This document shows, in pieces, positions 1 through 8,586 of a DNA stretch of 64,000 nucleotides. Position numbers and translations under genes: made by a program. The stretch is from an uncultured Anaerolineales bacterium. GTDB lineage: Bacteria; Chloroflexota; Anaerolineae; Aggregatilineales; Aggregatilineaceae. Location: positions 1 to 64,000 of the forward strand of contig CAKZOB010000032.1 in assembly GCA_937135955.1 (NCBI GenBank), read 5' to 3'. Under the pieces are notes generated by a model. It made no database searches, was not told the DNA's origin, and was given only the letters and a program-made list of their open reading frames with translations. Numbering within the stretch: position 1 is the stretch's first letter; every line of letters begins with the position of its first letter.

Positions 1-77
1 GGCGCTGGCGCGCCTCGCCGAGTGTAGCGAGGCTGGGGGTGAGGTAAAGCGGCAAGCGGTTTGATGCAATCCCCCTG
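1..77. repeat. Interspersed repeat family A, copy 1 (cut by window edge)
   Basis: This is one half of a roughly 190-base palindromic element. It carries the family signature GAGGTAAAGCGGCAAGCGG followed by TTTGATGCAATCCCCCT. Near-full copies lie at 25032-25222 and 52596-52784. The element stops just before the first gene. Confidence 0.8.
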
Positions 78-86
78 GGGGCGCAG

Positions 87-92
87 TATACT
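87..92 (+). promoter_or_regulatory. Probable -10 box (TATACT)
   Basis: TATACT lies 53 bases upstream of the GTG chosen as the kinase start. No good -35 box is seen at the right distance. Its position argues against translation starting at the TTG/ATG at 61-66, which sits inside the repeat. Confidence 0.35.
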
Positions 93-144
93 TAGCGTCA
101 CAAGGTTAGGTTGTTTTTGCCCTGTGGAAAGGATTTTTTCTGCC

Positions 145-1191
145 GTGAGTGACAGCCAGGCCAAGCCCCTGCGCGTGATCAACAGCGTCGCGCCGATTCG
201 CATCTGCGACAACGGCGGCTGGACGGACACATGGTTTTCGGGGCACGGCGAAATCTTCAACATCGGCGTCTACCCCTACGTCGAGGTACAGATCAAGGTC
301 TATCCGGTCACAGGCCGCCCACACCGCATCATCCTCTACGCCGAAAACTACGGCGACATCTATCCCATCGTGCCCGGCCACTCGGAATGGGATCGGCATC
401 CCTTGCTGGAAGCGGCCATCGAGTACATGCGCGTGCCCGACGACATGGCGCTGCACATCACCGTCTACTCCGAAGTGCCCGCCGGTTGCTCGACCGGTAC
501 GTCGGCCTCGATCACGGTGGCGCTGATTGGCGCGCTCGACCGGCTGACGCCCGGCACCATGACCCCGCACGAGGTCGCCTATGCCGCGCACCGCGTGGAG
601 ACGGAAATGCTCGGCCTGCAGAGCGGCATTCAGGATCAACTGTGCGCGGCCTACGGCGGGATCAACTTCATCGAAATGTTCCAGTATCCCTACGCCACGG
701 TGTCCAGCATCTACGTGCCCAACTCGATCTGGTGGGAACTGGAACGGCGGCTGGTGCTGGTCTTCGTGGGCAAGGCGCATCAGTCGTCGGCGGTGCACGA
801 GCAGGTGATCAAGAAACTGGAAGAAGGTGGGCCAGAGCATAAGGCGCTCGACAAGCTGCGCAAGACGGCGGAGATGGCCCGCGATGCTGTCTACGCGGGC
901 GACTGGGAAGCGCTGGGCCGCTCGATGATCATCAACACCGAAGCACAGGGCGAACTGCACCCCGCCCTGATCAGCGCCGATGCCCATCAGATCATCGAGA
1001 TCGCCAAAGCTAACGGTGCGATCGGCTGGAAGGTCAACGGAGCGGGCGGAGATGGCGGCTCGATCACCCTGCTGTGTGGGCCGACTTCCAGCGAAAAGCG
1101 TCGTATGATCCAGGCGATTGAGGAAGCCAACCCGCGCTTCAAGAGTCTGCCCATCTATCTGAGCCGCTTCGGCCTGCGCATCTGGGAATAG
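145..1191 (+). CDS. GHMP-family sugar kinase (HddA/fucokinase-like)
   Basis: This 348-residue protein is an ATP-dependent small-molecule kinase of the GHMP fold. The N-terminal motif APIRICDNGGWTDT resembles the substrate-binding start of heptose-7-phosphate kinases and of fucokinase C-terminal domains. The ATP loop PAGCSTGTSAS begins near residue 112, and the C-terminal GAGGDGG motif lies near residue 300. The GTG at 145 is preferred because AAGGA sits about 10 bases upstream. The in-frame ATG at 64 lies within repeat A, upstream of the -10 box. The substrate is not determinable; a cytoplasmic role in activating sugars for nucleotide-sugar synthesis or salvage is inferred. The next gene, on the opposite strand, is a glycosyltransferase. 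Confidence 0.85.
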   Translation: MSDSQAKPLRVINSVAPIRICDNGGWTDTWFSGHGEIFNIGVYPYVEVQIKVYPVTGRPHRIILYAENYGDIYPIVPGHSEWDRHPLLEAAIEYMRVPDDMALHITVYSEVPAGCSTGTSASITVALIGALDRLTPGTMTPHEVAYAAHRVETEMLGLQSGIQDQLCAAYGGINFIEMFQYPYATVSSIYVPNSIWWELERRLVLVFVGKAHQSSAVHEQVIKKLEEGGPEHKALDKLRKTAEMARDAVYAGDWEALGRSMIINTEAQGELHPALISADAHQIIEIAKANGAIGWKVNGAGGDGGSITLLCGPTSSEKRRMIQAIEEANPRFKSLPIYLSRFGLRIWE

Positions 1192-1216
1192 CGCCCCGCG
1201 GGCTAACCTGGCAACT

Positions 1217-1301
1217 CACCGCCAAGGCACAGAGAACGCGCAGGACAAAGCCAGAGACACCTCTCTGTGCTTCTCTGCGGCCTCTGTGCCTCTGCGGTTC
1301 A
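1217..1301. repeat. Repeat family C (CACAGAGAA/CTCTGTG type), copy 1
   Basis: Imperfect inverted repeat: CACAGAGAACGCG on the left and CTTCTCTGCGG...CTCTGTGCC on the right. A related palindrome lies at 48662-48757 and a half copy near 53785-53832. It fills the gap between two convergent genes and may act as a hairpin. Confidence 0.55.
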
Positions 1302-1319
1302 AGATGTCTATCCTGGCTG

Positions 1320-2918
1320 TCAGGGTTGTGCCTGTGTCCAGCCCCCAGCCGGATCGAGCAGCAACACTTTCAGGCCATTGAAGGCACGGATTTCCTGCAC
1401 CTGGAGGCGGCGCGTGCTCAACCATTCCCCCAACGTCGTCAGCGAGGGATCGAAGGGATCGAAGTCTGGCATCACGCCCAGGCGGTGCACGTCCTCGTTG
1501 GGGTTGCGGTAGATCACCCACAGCCGGTCAGCTTGCTGAGCGAGCACGTCCGGGTCGGCCATTTCTGCCAGCATCACCAGGCGCACCGACCGCACCTCGT
1601 CCTCGCCAGCCAGATAGGGGTCGGTCTGCGCATAGTAGCGGGTGAACGCTTCGTAGGTGTTATCGCGTTCGAGCAGGATAGCATCGCCCGGCTGCACCCG
1701 TTCGGCCACATACGCCGCGGCGTCAGGCCAGTCCTCGCGGCGGAAACTGCCGTCGTAGAAGGAAAACAATACCATGTAGAGGTTGGTGCCGATGATCATC
1801 CCCAGGGCCACACGCCACATCTGCGGCGAGAAGCGGTACCAGCCCTGGACGATCAACACCAGCAGGGCGGGTAGAAAGACCATGAAGTAGCGATCCACGT
1901 AGATCGAGACGATTAGCGTAGAGAGTAGAAAGGTGAAGGTCAGCGGCCCGACGAACAGCCACAGCCAGTAGAAGTTATGTTCGTTGCGGCGTTGTTCGCT
2001 CAGCGCGTAGCTCACGCCGAAGACCAGCCCCAGCGTGACGATCATCAGCCCCGGCACCAGCGCCCACTCGAATTCGCCATTGTAGCCCAGCGTCATGTTC
2101 CACAGCGTCAGGGGGATGTCGCGCAATTCTGGCCGCGCGATCCACTGCGTGACCTCTTTGTCCAGCCGACTCAAGACCACATAGGTCCAGGTGAGCGCCG
2201 GAACAGCCGCCACGATCTGCGCGGCCACCCACTGACGGAACCAGGGGCGTAGCCTGCGCTCGGCCAGGTAGGCGAAAGCGAAGAGCATCCCCTGTGCGCC
2301 CAGCAGCGCCGCCGTCGTGAAGTGCGTGGCGTAGGCTATCAGGCTGGTCAGCGTGAAGACAAGCCACACCCGCCGCGAACGGTGTCCACGCCAGAGCTGG
2401 AAGAAGCTGAAAGTGACGATCAGGCTCAGTACGAAGACCATCGAATAGGGCCGCGCTGTGCGCGACAGCCACACATGGAAGGGGTTCACCGCCAGCAGCG
2501 CCCCCGCCCACAGCGCCATCTCGCGGTCGCGATAGAAGCGCAGGACGACCGCCATCAGCAGGGCGATGCCCAGCAACCCCAACAGCGCCGAAGGCAGCCT
2601 CAACAGCGCTTCGGTGGAGTTGGGCAGCAGCCGCAGCGACCAGAAATAGAGCGGCGTCTGATTACCCGCGGACATGAGCGACCTGAGCGATTCGCGGAAC
2701 GGAGCCTGTGCGCGCAAGGCAGTCAGCACCTCGTCCGTCCACAGGCTGGCCGTGCCCAGGTTCCACAGACGCAGAAGCAGGCCGACGACCATGACCAGCA
2801 GCGCCCCAACAAAGAAATAGCTGGGGCCTACTCGCTCGCGCCGACCAAAGCGCGTATCCGCACCATAGATTCTTCGCGCGTCCGCGACTGCCGATCCCGC
2901 GTCCATATGTACACGCAT
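1320..2918 (-). CDS. GT39-family membrane glycosyltransferase (ArnT/PMT-like)
   Basis: The 532-residue product is a multi-pass membrane glycosyltransferase. These enzymes move a sugar from a polyprenyl-phosphate donor to lipid or protein on the outer face of the membrane. The first membrane helix is followed by the acidic loop SLWTDEVLT (expected catalytic Asp-Glu region), and a second hallmark, NPFHVWLSRTARPYS, is typical of the GT39/PMT_2 group. Around ten hydrophobic segments follow, then a soluble C-terminal region. The ATG at 2918 is chosen because GAAGG lies about 8 bases upstream and the 54 residues before it are of poor quality. Acceptor and donor are unknown. Confidence 0.85.
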   Translation of the reverse strand: MRVHMDAGSAVADARRIYGADTRFGRRERVGPSYFFVGALLVMVVGLLLRLWNLGTASLWTDEVLTALRAQAPFRESLRSLMSAGNQTPLYFWSLRLLPNSTEALLRLPSALLGLLGIALLMAVVLRFYRDREMALWAGALLAVNPFHVWLSRTARPYSMVFVLSLIVTFSFFQLWRGHRSRRVWLVFTLTSLIAYATHFTTAALLGAQGMLFAFAYLAERRLRPWFRQWVAAQIVAAVPALTWTYVVLSRLDKEVTQWIARPELRDIPLTLWNMTLGYNGEFEWALVPGLMIVTLGLVFGVSYALSEQRRNEHNFYWLWLFVGPLTFTFLLSTLIVSIYVDRYFMVFLPALLVLIVQGWYRFSPQMWRVALGMIIGTNLYMVLFSFYDGSFRREDWPDAAAYVAERVQPGDAILLERDNTYEAFTRYYAQTDPYLAGEDEVRSVRLVMLAEMADPDVLAQQADRLWVIYRNPNEDVHRLGVMPDFDPFDPSLTTLGEWLSTRRLQVQEIRAFNGLKVLLLDPAGGWTQAQP

Positions 2919-3160
2919 AGATTGCCTTCGCTGTATGTACAAGGCCGTACCTCTGCTCCCGTTTCCCCGCGGCCTATCATCTGGCCGGGGTGAGAATGCC
3001 GGGCTATTGCCGGGCGCAAAGAAGGAGGATGCAGCGTATCTGTCCTTCTTTAACCTCGCGGTTAAGGCCACAGTGGTCAAGACCCAGGGCTATTTTGCCC
3101 GAATCAGCGGGCTTGTCAAGATACGCTCGCCGGGCGCTCGCCCTGTGGAGCGCGCACCTG

Positions 3161-3363
3161 GGTGCATGCAAAGGTTGTCAGCGACCTTGCCGCGCCCGAT
3201 GCCCCTCATCCCCCGGCCCCTTCTCCCGCGCTGCGGGAGAAGGGGAGCGCTCGTGCGAGAGACAGTAAGTCCCCTCGCCCCGCGACGCAGTCGCGAGGGC
3301 GAGGGGATTGAGGGGTGAGGGGCGGCAGACTGCTGCAAACAGCCCGTCACATTTGCGCGCACC
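3161..3363. repeat. MITE-like repeat family B, copy 1
   Basis: A 203-base element bounded by imperfect 12-base inverted ends, GGTGCATGCAAA and TTTGCGCGCACC. It contains two internal palindromes, one around CTTCTCCCGCGCTGCGGGAGAAG and one around CCCTCGCGACTGCGTCGCGGGG (arms read on either strand). Copy 3 (33263-33467) is in the opposite orientation. Apart from this element, 2919-3505 shows no coding signal. Confidence 0.8.
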
Positions 3364-3505
3364 CCGTGCGCCTCCGGGTGTGGTGGAGAAGCGCTTTTTT
3401 GTTAAAGTCCCCGGTTTCATTCTCCTGTGAACAGAAAAAGAGGCGCGATCCTCCACCCAGGTATTATCGAATCGAACATCTGTCTAGTCGGGAGAGGAGG
3501 AACCT

Positions 3506-4246
3506 ATGACTGAGAGGACACGCCTTGTCTCGCTGGCTGTCCTGGCGAGCCTCGTTCTGGCGCTGGTGGGGATCGGCCCCGTCAGCCCGGCACGCGCCGC
3601 AGGAGAAAAGTGGCTCGTGCTGGATCGCATCTCTTCGGGCTGCTTCAGTGGGCAGACCGCGTTCAAAGTAGAGTTCCGCAATCTGGTAGCCGGTAAGCGA
3701 TACTACCTCGACACAATTGTCAAGGACCTCGCTGGCACCGTCTATATGGACGAGTATTTCTCGGCTATTGCCCCTGATCCTGTTGTATTCGACGACGACT
3801 GGATCGTCGTCAACAAGAACGATCGCGGCCTGCGGACCGGTTCGTTCCCCCTGCCCGCCGGTCAGGTGCTGGCGATGACCGTCACCCTGCGCGATCGCTA
3901 CCGTCAACCGCTGTGGACGACCATCGTACACTTCACCTGCGAAGGGGAGGACTTCGGCATTGCCAGCATCCCCGGCTGCGATCAGTTTGTGCCAGTTTCG
4001 GCGTCGTCGGTAGTGGGCACCTTCGTGCTCAACGCGCCGCTCTACTGGGCACCCGGCGAACTGGTGCAGCCCTATACCGAGATTCCGGCGGGCAAGACCG
4101 CCTGGGTGATCGGCGTTGATCCCAGCGGTCAGTACTACAAGATTGTCTGGGTGTGCAACGTGCTCTACGTGCCACGCTACACCATGGGACCAAACTTCGA
4201 CTCCGTGTGGACGGGCCGACCGCTGCCAACCGGCAACGGGCACTGA
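3506..4246 (+). CDS. Secreted protein of unknown function, C-terminal SH3-like domain
   Basis: A 246-residue exported protein, preceded by a strong GGAGAGGAGG ribosome site. Residues 1-33 form a signal peptide with probable cleavage after ARA or ARAA. A middle beta-rich domain contains a VYMDEYF motif, and the last ~80 residues (SQYYKIVWVCNVLYVPR region) look like a bacterial SH3-type fold. A clear paralogue lies at 25360-26118, sharing the signal-peptide end, the YMD motif, an NDRGL motif and the C-terminal domain. No enzymatic motif is visible; binding to cell wall or a surface polymer is only a guess. A terminator-like hairpin follows at 4278. Confidence 0.75.
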   Translation: MTERTRLVSLAVLASLVLALVGIGPVSPARAAGEKWLVLDRISSGCFSGQTAFKVEFRNLVAGKRYYLDTIVKDLAGTVYMDEYFSAIAPDPVVFDDDWIVVNKNDRGLRTGSFPLPAGQVLAMTVTLRDRYRQPLWTTIVHFTCEGEDFGIASIPGCDQFVPVSASSVVGTFVLNAPLYWAPGELVQPYTEIPAGKTAWVIGVDPSGQYYKIVWVCNVLYVPRYTMGPNFDSVWTGRPLPTGNGH

Positions 4247-4277
4247 GCACACTCGCGCTCCCGAAGATCACACAGAT

Positions 4278-4305
4278 GCCCCGGTCGTTCTGGCCGGGGC
4301 GTTCT
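4278..4305 (+). terminator. Terminator-like hairpin
   Basis: GCCCCGG and CCGGGGC form a 7-bp GC stem with a 9-base loop, followed by GTTCTT. The T run is weak. It lies 31 bases past the stop of the secreted protein and just ahead of the convergent gene's end. Confidence 0.55.
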
Positions 4306-4320
4306 TATCGGCGGGGAACG

Positions 4321-7300
4321 CTAGCTCTGGCGCTGGAAGGTGATGAAGCGGGCGATCTCGCGGTCGGATAGTTCGCGGGGCGGCGTCACGAAGAAGTAAC
4401 CATCCGCCCACAGTGGCTGCCCAAAGGTCAGATCGGGGAACTCGGCGGCGCTGCGTTCGGCAGTCGCTGCCATCAGGCGGGTCATCACCTGGTCGGGCTG
4501 GAGACTCTGGGGCAGCCCAAGGGTCATTTGCACATAGTCGCTGTGAATGGCGAGCGCTTCCACCGCCCAGCCCTCTTGCTGCGCGAATTCCTTCAGCCAG
4601 CCCGCTAGTTCCTGGGCGAACTCGCCGCGCAGTTCCAGGCGCGGATCGTGCGGAATCCACAGGCAGGTGTAGCCCACCGTTGGCGCGGGCGGGGGCGGCG
4701 CGGGCGCTTCCGGCTCTGGGACTGCGACCGCAACGGGTTCGACGGCTTCCGGTTCGGCAACCGCAGCCTGCGCCGACGGTAGTGAGGGACGGCGCGGCCT
4801 GGTGCGCGCGGCGGGCAGCTCTGGCACTTCTGGCACCAGGTTGAGCGATTCGCCCAGGCGACGCGCCTGACGGCGGATGGTGCGCAGCGACGTATTGGCC
4901 CCGAAGACCATGCTGAGCACCATGTTGCCCTCGACCACCATGCTGTAGAGCAGGAACTCGCCCACTTCGGGCAGGGTGATATAGCGGGTCAGCGCATCCG
5001 ACGGGGCCGACGCAGTGCGCCAGGCTGCGTCCACGATTTCGAACAGGCGCTGCATGACCGGCGCGGGCAATTCCCCGGCGTGCGCCAGCAGACGACCAGG
5101 GCGACTGAGCAGCGTGGCCTGCGCCGAGCTTTCCAGCGAATACTGCGTCAGATTGACGGCTATCTGCGCGATGTCTCTTTCGTCGTCGGCCTCAGCGGCG
5201 ACTTCCTCACTGTCCAGCAGGCGCGCCGCTTCTTCAACCGGCACGGCGATCAATCCTTCCTCTTCCAGCGGCACGACCGGCGCGGGCGGCTGTTCCGTCT
5301 CCCAGGTCGGTGCAGGCATCGTCTCCTCGCGCTCCGCCCCGGCGACCCACTCTATCGCAGCGGCGGGCATCTGTTCGGGCGCGGCGGGTTCTTCGGCCAG
5401 CAGCCAGGGTTCGACCTCGCCAACAGGCTCGGTGGACACCGCGTCCGCTTCCGGGCCAACTTCCGTCGGTTCTTCCCAGGTCAATTCGGGCGCAGGCTCA
5501 GCGACAGGCGGAGCGAACGTTTCCTCGTCTGCTTGCGCGAACTGCCAGGCATCGGGCGCGGCCTCGGTACGCACGCCCTCATAGAACAGCGCGGTGATGT
5601 CCATGTCGTCGGCGCTCCCACCGGCAGCAACGTCGGCCAGTTCGCGCAATTCGTCGGGCACGTCCATCTCCTGGGGCAGACCGAGATCGGCACCTGCGCC
5701 TGCGTCCTCGTCTGCCAGCGGACGCGCTGACGGCTGCGTATCCTCAGCGCGGTGCAGCGCCTCGCCCTGCAGCCGGTCGAAGATCGCCTCCAGGTCGCGG
5801 GCGTCGGCCAGGCGCGTGCCCTTGCCCCACGACGGCAGCGGCTTGAGGCGCGGCTGACGCGGCAACACCGGCGACAACTGCTCTTCGATCTCCGCCAGCA
5901 ACTGCGACAGCGAGAAGTCGTCGCCCGCTTCGGCGCTGCTGACCGCGGCGAGTGCCGCCGTCGCCGGATAGTGGCGCGAATCTTCTTCGGCCAGCGGCGG
6001 CTCGACGAACGCTTCGGGTTCGGGAGAAGGCTCCCCCGGCACTTCGAACGGCTCTAACCCCGGTTCGGTCAGCCAGGCGGGAGCTTCTTCGGCGGCCATA
6101 GCCTCCGGCGCGACCAGGTCGGCGGGGTCGGGTTCGACGCGCGTGCCCGTCGGTCGGCTGTAGCTCGGCTCGTCATATTGCGCCTCGTCCACCTCTTCGC
6201 CCGCCAACACCCCTTCGAAGGACGGCTCGAACAGCCCACCGATCACTTCGCCGATGGTGGTGTCTTCGGGAGTTGTTTCGTCGGTTGACCCTGCGGGGCT
6301 GGTGCGACGGATGGCGTCCAGCACGTAGTCAATGGCCGACTCGCTGTCAGTAGTCAGCCCAAGCTGACCGGAGTCGGCGGCAATGGACGCCAGCAATTCC
6401 TCCAGGCGCGTGCGGCGCTGCAGGTTCATATCGGGATCGCGTAGGGACTCCACCAGATCGTGGAAAGCGCGGTCATCGGGCGAACGCTCGTAGTGCTCTG
6501 GCGGAGTCTGGGCCACGGCGTCGAGCACGTCGCCGAACTCGGCGGCGTCCGGTTCGCCAACGTGCGTGGCCAGGAATTGCCGCACGCCCTCCAGATCGTG
6601 CGGAGGCACGGTCGGTGTGTCGTCGTGACGCGCTGGCGGTTCGGGGAAAGGCCGCTCTGTCTCATCCCAACCCGCCGCGCCGAGCAGTTTCTCGAACGTG
6701 CCCGTATCGGGCAGGCGACGGGTCGGCTCTGGCTCTTGCTCTTCGTCGAGAGCACGGGTGGGAGGCGGTTCGGCTTCCTGCCAGTCGTCGAACAGCAGGG
6801 TAGCCCCTCCTGCTTCCTCCTGATCCAGGAGGCGGGTCGCGCCCCCTTCGGCGTCCGCTTCCTCCAGCAACCAGGTGGTGGGCAGCTCGCCCGGCCACTC
6901 CTGCGGCGGCGCGCCCTGCTCAACCGGCGCTCCGCTCTCGTCCAGCAACAGCGTCGAAGGCAGTTCTTCGTCCTGATCCAGGGGGCGGGTTGCGCCCCCT
7001 TCGGCGTCCGCTTCCCCCAGCAACCAGGTGGTGGGTAACTCGCCCGGCCACTCCAGCGGCGGCACTTCCTGACCCCCCTCCGGCGCAGGGGCAGATGCTT
7101 CCGGCTCAGGGGAAGGCGGGGCCAGGGGTGGGATGGTCTCCCACTCGCCATCGTCTTCCCGAACGTGCCCCAGCCGACCTGTCTGCAACCGGTCGAAGAT
7201 CTCGAACTCGGCCAGCAATTCGCTCATGTCCGGCGCGGCGGGCATGGGCGCTGACTCCTCAGGGGCGGACGCTTCGTCCACCTCGTCCAGGTCGTGCAGG

Positions 7301-7836
7301 CCCTGCTGAATGAAGTCCCGTTCCTCCGGGCTGAAGAGGCGCGTCGGCGGGCGTGTAGCGGGTGCTTCTTCGTCAGCGGCAGGTTCGGCGGGCGAGGCTG
7401 ACCCGAAGACAGGCAGGGCGGGCGAGACGAACTCGTCCGTCACTTCGCCCTCCGGCGGCGTAATCACCGGCCCCTCGACGCGCCCGATGACCTCACCCAG
7501 ATAGGCGATCAGTTCGCGGGCGGTGAACGGCTTGGGAATGGCCCCCTGCACATCCATTGCCTCGGCCAGAGCAGCCTCGGCCTCATCGCGCGGCATCATG
7601 ATCACTGGCAGATCAGGGCGCACCTGCCGGATCATGCGTACCAGTTCCTGCGGATCCATGTCCACCGGCTCAAAATCCACCAGCGCCGCGTGATAGGTGC
7701 TGTGCAGAAGGGCCTCGTGCGCAGCCTGACCGTTGGCGGCCAGGTTGACGCGAAACTGACCGGTGCTCTCCAGCGCCCCCTTGAGAGTGACGATGAAGGA
7801 AATATCGGAGTCAACCAACAACAGCCGTGTGATCAT
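4321..7836 (-). CDS. Receiver-domain fusion: REC, acidic linker, Roadblock-like domain, degenerate Y1 (IS200-type) transposase fold
   Basis: A 1171-residue protein. Residues 1-120 form a receiver domain with D9, D11, phospho-acceptor D54 and K102; the usual Ser/Thr after strand 4 is not seen. Residues ~130-880 are acidic, proline-rich and low in complexity, with repeated T-x-x-L motifs. Residues ~888-1000 resemble a Roadblock/LC7 (MglB-like) domain. Residues 1052-1171 follow the order of an IS200/IS605 TnpA fold (WIPHDPRLEL, GWAVEALAI, LWADGYFFVT, ARFITFQ). The DHVH metal/HUH motif reads D1100-Y-V-Q and the catalytic Tyr is F1164, so transposase chemistry should be lost. Start: ATG 7836 places the receiver at the N terminus; ATG 7878 is possible. 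Inferred role: signalling or scaffold protein. Confidence 0.75.
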   Translation of the reverse strand: MITRLLLVDSDISFIVTLKGALESTGQFRVNLAANGQAAHEALLHSTYHAALVDFEPVDMDPQELVRMIRQVRPDLPVIMMPRDEAEAALAEAMDVQGAIPKPFTARELIAYLGEVIGRVEGPVITPPEGEVTDEFVSPALPVFGSASPAEPAADEEAPATRPPTRLFSPEERDFIQQGLHDLDEVDEASAPEESAPMPAAPDMSELLAEFEIFDRLQTGRLGHVREDDGEWETIPPLAPPSPEPEASAPAPEGGQEVPPLEWPGELPTTWLLGEADAEGGATRPLDQDEELPSTLLLDESGAPVEQGAPPQEWPGELPTTWLLEEADAEGGATRLLDQEEAGGATLLFDDWQEAEPPPTRALDEEQEPEPTRRLPDTGTFEKLLGAAGWDETERPFPEPPARHDDTPTVPPHDLEGVRQFLATHVGEPDAAEFGDVLDAVAQTPPEHYERSPDDRAFHDLVESLRDPDMNLQRRTRLEELLASIAADSGQLGLTTDSESAIDYVLDAIRRTSPAGSTDETTPEDTTIGEVIGGLFEPSFEGVLAGEEVDEAQYDEPSYSRPTGTRVEPDPADLVAPEAMAAEEAPAWLTEPGLEPFEVPGEPSPEPEAFVEPPLAEEDSRHYPATAALAAVSSAEAGDDFSLSQLLAEIEEQLSPVLPRQPRLKPLPSWGKGTRLADARDLEAIFDRLQGEALHRAEDTQPSARPLADEDAGAGADLGLPQEMDVPDELRELADVAAGGSADDMDITALFYEGVRTEAAPDAWQFAQADEETFAPPVAEPAPELTWEEPTEVGPEADAVSTEPVGEVEPWLLAEEPAAPEQMPAAAIEWVAGAEREETMPAPTWETEQPPAPVVPLEEEGLIAVPVEEAARLLDSEEVAAEADDERDIAQIAVNLTQYSLESSAQATLLSRPGRLLAHAGELPAPVMQRLFEIVDAAWRTASAPSDALTRYITLPEVGEFLLYSMVVEGNMVLSMVFGANTSLRTIRRQARRLGESLNLVPEVPELPAARTRPRRPSLPSAQAAVAEPEAVEPVAVAVPEPEAPAPPPPAPTVGYTCLWIPHDPRLELRGEFAQELAGWLKEFAQQEGWAVEALAIHSDYVQMTLGLPQSLQPDQVMTRLMAATAERSAAEFPDLTFGQPLWADGYFFVTPPRELSDREIARFITFQRQS
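6820..7065 (-). repeat. Tandem 153-base period inside the linker of the receiver fusion
   Basis: Two 93-base blocks (6820-6912 and 6973-7065) are nearly identical and separated by 60 bases. They encode two copies of the segment ELPTTWLL-EADAEGGATR-LDQ. The period is a multiple of three, so copy-number change would keep the frame. Confidence 0.75.
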
Positions 7837-7924
7837 GGTCGGCCCGCCCGCGGATGGTACGCCGTGTGTTGACTTCATTGTACTGCGAGCAAGGGCGCGG
7901 GGCAATTGGAGGCGGGGGTGCTGC

Positions 7925-8145
7925 AGGGGGATTGCATCAAACCGCTTGCCGCTTTACCTCACCCCCAGCCTCGCTTCGCTCGGCTTGCCTCCTCCCCGAC
8001 GCGGGGAGGGGGCGGCGAGGCGCGCCAGCGCCGAGCGGGGGTGAGGTAAGCGCCTCCGCACCAGGCAAAGCGTTGAGACCCTTTGCTCGCACGCAGTTTG
8101 AGGGGTGCGTTTCACAACAGTTCACCCCAGAGCGGGGCTTCAGAC
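7925..8145. repeat. Repeat family A, copy 2, with extended tail
   Basis: The core (7925-8060) runs from AGGGGGATTGCATCAAACC to GCGGGGGTGAGGTAAGCG. It continues into a tail, CCTTTGCTCGCA...GGGGTGCGTTTCACAACAG, that recurs almost unchanged at 33130-33192. The tail therefore belongs to the element. No gene is seen between 7837 and 8184. Confidence 0.75.
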
Positions 8146-8184
8146 CCCCAGGTAGCCCTCGCCCGCGTCAGCGCTGGGAGGGTA

Positions 8185-8586
8185 TTACCAGATGGTGTGC
8201 AGGTTCGCCGCCTGGATTTTTGCGTCGCGGCTGATGACAGGCACCTGCAAATGCAGAGCCGTTGCGGCAATGATGCGGTCGGGCATGTCGGGCACGTCGG
8301 CGCGAGAGATACGCTGGAGCGCCTGGATGGTTTCGATACCCAGAGGCAATTCGACAAAAACGCTCTGCGGAGACCGGATCTCGGCGATCATGCGCGCCAA
8401 CGTTTGGCGAGGCACACGACCTTTTTCGACCAGGTAAACGGTCTCCACCAGGGTGATTACCGACACGCCGATATCGTCACCCGCCTGAGTAGCATCATCA
8501 ATGATCTGCTTGGCTCTCTCAGACAAACGACGGTCGGCGTCAAGATACCAGATGAAACTGTGGGTGTCCGCCACGGCGACAATCAT
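8185..8586 (-). CDS. VapC-like PIN-domain toxin
   Basis: A 133-residue PIN-domain protein. PIN toxins are metal-dependent RNases that cleave tRNA or other structured RNA. Acidic residues are in the expected order: D7 in VADTHSFIWYL, the Glu of TLVETVYL, the Asp of MPDRIIAATAL and the Asp of ISRDAKI. Its ATG overlaps the stop codon of the upstream antitoxin gene by four bases, the usual translational coupling of VapBC operons. The RNA target is unknown. The family assignment rests on motif order and gene pairing. Confidence 0.85.
   Translation of the reverse strand: MIVAVADTHSFIWYLDADRRLSERAKQIIDDATQAGDDIGVSVITLVETVYLVEKGRVPRQTLARMIAEIRSPQSVFVELPLGIETIQALQRISRADVPDMPDRIIAATALHLQVPVISRDAKIQAANLHTIW

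Noticed and set aside
61-144. N-terminal extension of the GHMP kinase from 61 or 64
   Set aside because: These codons lie in repeat A and upstream of a likely -10 box; the GTG at 145 has a proper ribosome site.
4321-4683. Active IS200/IS605 insertion sequence
   Set aside because: The transposase-like part is fused in frame to a large receiver protein, lacks the HUH and Tyr residues, and no subterminal hairpins or TnpB gene are present.
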